A DNA stretch of 64,000 nucleotides from Vitellaria paradoxa (Eukaryota > Streptophyta > Magnoliopsida > Ericales > Sapotaceae), in assembly GCA_019916065.1 (NCBI GenBank), contig CM034233.1:50797947-50861946 (forward strand), read 5' to 3'. This document shows, one piece after another, positions 63,195-64,000 of this stretch. The notes under the pieces are model-generated. The model worked only from the letters and a program-made list of their open reading frames with translations. It ran no database searches and was not told the origin of the DNA. Each line of letters opens with the position of its first letter. Position 1 is the first letter of the stretch. The translations under genes and the position numbers were made by a program.

Positions 63195-63212
63195 TGGCGC
63201 CGTTGCCGGGGA
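63195..63212 (+). other. Primer-binding site for tRNA-Asp
   Basis: TGGCGCCGTTGCCGGGGA is complementary to the 3' end of plant tRNA-Asp, including the CCA tail. This is the usual minus-strand primer of Athila-type elements. It lies six bases after the LTR end. Confidence 0.9.
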
Positions 63213-63541
63213 TCTTTGAGAAGCAATGGTGTTTTGAGCCTTTGGAGCATTGACTGGCAGTACATCTCACCATCATCTTCAACAACAGAGCTGCTTAACT
63301 TGTTGAGTAACTTTGTTTCATCTCTATTTCTATTTCTTTTATAGTTTTAGTTGTTAGTTTAGTTTTAGAACTGCTTGCATCTGAATCCTGAAATTCTGAT
63401 TCGAATCTGTTTCATCTGATATTCGAATACGGCTGCATTTCTTTGCTGAGAGCTGTAGTTGCAATTCTCTGTGAATCAGTAGATGAAATTGTGAAGTTAG
63501 GAGTTTAGATTGGAGTTTTGTTTCAGTCTGAAATTCTGTTT
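63213..63541 (+). other. Untranslated leader between primer-binding site and gag
   Basis: AT-rich leader of about 330 bp with no supported coding content. It contains one more TATTCGAATA palindrome (63420-63429). A stop in the gag frame at 63506-63508 sets the upstream limit of the gag reading frame. Confidence 0.7.
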
Positions 63542-64000
63542 ATGCTTTTAAGGTCTGGTAAACTTGTTGGAAACAGATTTGAATTGCATTCTCCATCTTC
63601 TCTTGCTGAATTGATTGAATTTTCTGCACTACATTCCCAATCTGAATTTTCTGCTGCACATATGGATCCACCACCACCTGTTCTGCCGGAAGGAAGTGTT
63701 CAAGGAGAGAATGATCAAATGGATCAAAATATCCTTAGACCTCTCCGAGAATATCTTTATCCAGCTAGACAAACCACTCCATCTTGCATTGTTCTTCCAA
63801 ATGGACATCAGAATTTTTATCTTAAACCTGGAACAATTCAGCTGTTACCAACTTTTCATGGCATGGACTCAGAAAATCCTTATATGCATATGAAAGAATT
63901 TGAAGATGTTTGTGGAACTTGCATGGATAGGAATGTTAATGAGGACATGGTTAGGCTTAAATTATTTCCATTTTCATTGAAAGACAAGGCAAAAATGTGG
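63542..64000 (+). CDS. Athila-like gag polyprotein, 5' part (runs off the window)
   Basis: Open frame of 153 codons to the last base, with no stop. The frame is open from 63509. The first in-frame ATG is 63542, and a second at 63662 begins MDPPPPVLPEG. I favour the frame but cannot choose between the starts. The recognisable gag core starts around RPLREYLYPARQTTPSCIV, then LKPGTIQLLPTFHGMDSENP, then the conserved KEFEDVC and LKLFPFSLKDKAKMW at the window end. These are capsid-region features of Athila-type Ty3/gypsy gag. The protein packages element RNA in virus-like particles. No frameshift or stop is seen in the visible part, so the copy may be intact, but protease, polymerase and the 3' LTR lie outside. 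Confidence 0.87.
   Translation, partial: MLLRSGKLVGNRFELHSPSSLAELIEFSALHSQSEFSAAHMDPPPPVLPEGSVQGENDQMDQNILRPLREYLYPARQTTPSCIVLPNGHQNFYLKPGTIQLLPTFHGMDSENPYMHMKEFEDVCGTCMDRNVNEDMVRLKLFPFSLKDKAKMW

Noticed and set aside
63615..63893. 92-codon plus-strand frame near the window end
   Set aside because: It overlaps the gag frame in another phase. The gag frame has clear family sequence and runs open to the end of the window.

Overview
The window is plant nuclear DNA, probably heterochromatic and possibly pericentromeric. Two kinds of evidence point to a plant. First, most of the window is built from degenerate heptamers of the form RAACCCY, variants of the plant telomere unit CCCTAAA. Second, the two large mobile elements are plant types: an L1-type LINE whose ORF1 has a DUF4283-like domain and a zinc knuckle, and whose ORF2 ends in an RNase H domain; and the 5' end of an Athila-like Ty3/gypsy LTR retrotransposon with a tRNA-Asp primer-binding site. 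I cannot name the species. No ordinary host protein-coding gene, tRNA or rRNA was found.

Layout. Positions 1-2488 and 9646-60374 are one telomere-like satellite with the C-rich strand on top. It is organised in higher-order units, most of 1.2-2.1 kb. Most units carry one copy of a unique-sequence spacer of about 110 bp (29 direct copies, one of them truncated). From about 60375 to 61659 the satellite continues in inverted orientation, with a thirtieth, reverse-strand spacer. The array has visible internal history: a tandem duplication of about 5.1 kb (14.2-19.5 and 19.5-24.6 kb), local tandem duplications of about 200-250 bp, spacerless junctions, and an inverted segment whose closest relative in the window lies at about 46 kb.

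A nearly intact LINE (2489-9645) sits in the array, flanked by a 14-bp target-site duplication and ending in a 17-A tail. ORF1 (866 codons from the first ATG) and ORF2 overlap by ATGA. ORF2 has intact endonuclease and reverse transcriptase motifs but is frameshifted by one extra base inside the RNase H domain. At 61660 the inverted satellite is interrupted by an Athila-like 5' LTR, primer-binding site, leader and the open start of gag, which runs off the window.

Main discovery: the 110-bp spacer of the satellite unit is homologous to the last 114 bp of the LINE's own 3' end, including its terminal stem-loop and A-rich tail. The satellite therefore appears to descend from a telomere-like array that received a 5'-truncated LINE tail, after which the composite was amplified. 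A full-length member of a related LINE family later inserted in the same orientation. Whether this LINE group prefers telomere-like targets is an open and testable question. The many long minus-strand reading frames in the array are artefacts of a 7-bp repeat read in triplets (a 7-residue pseudo-protein period) and are not annotated as genes.
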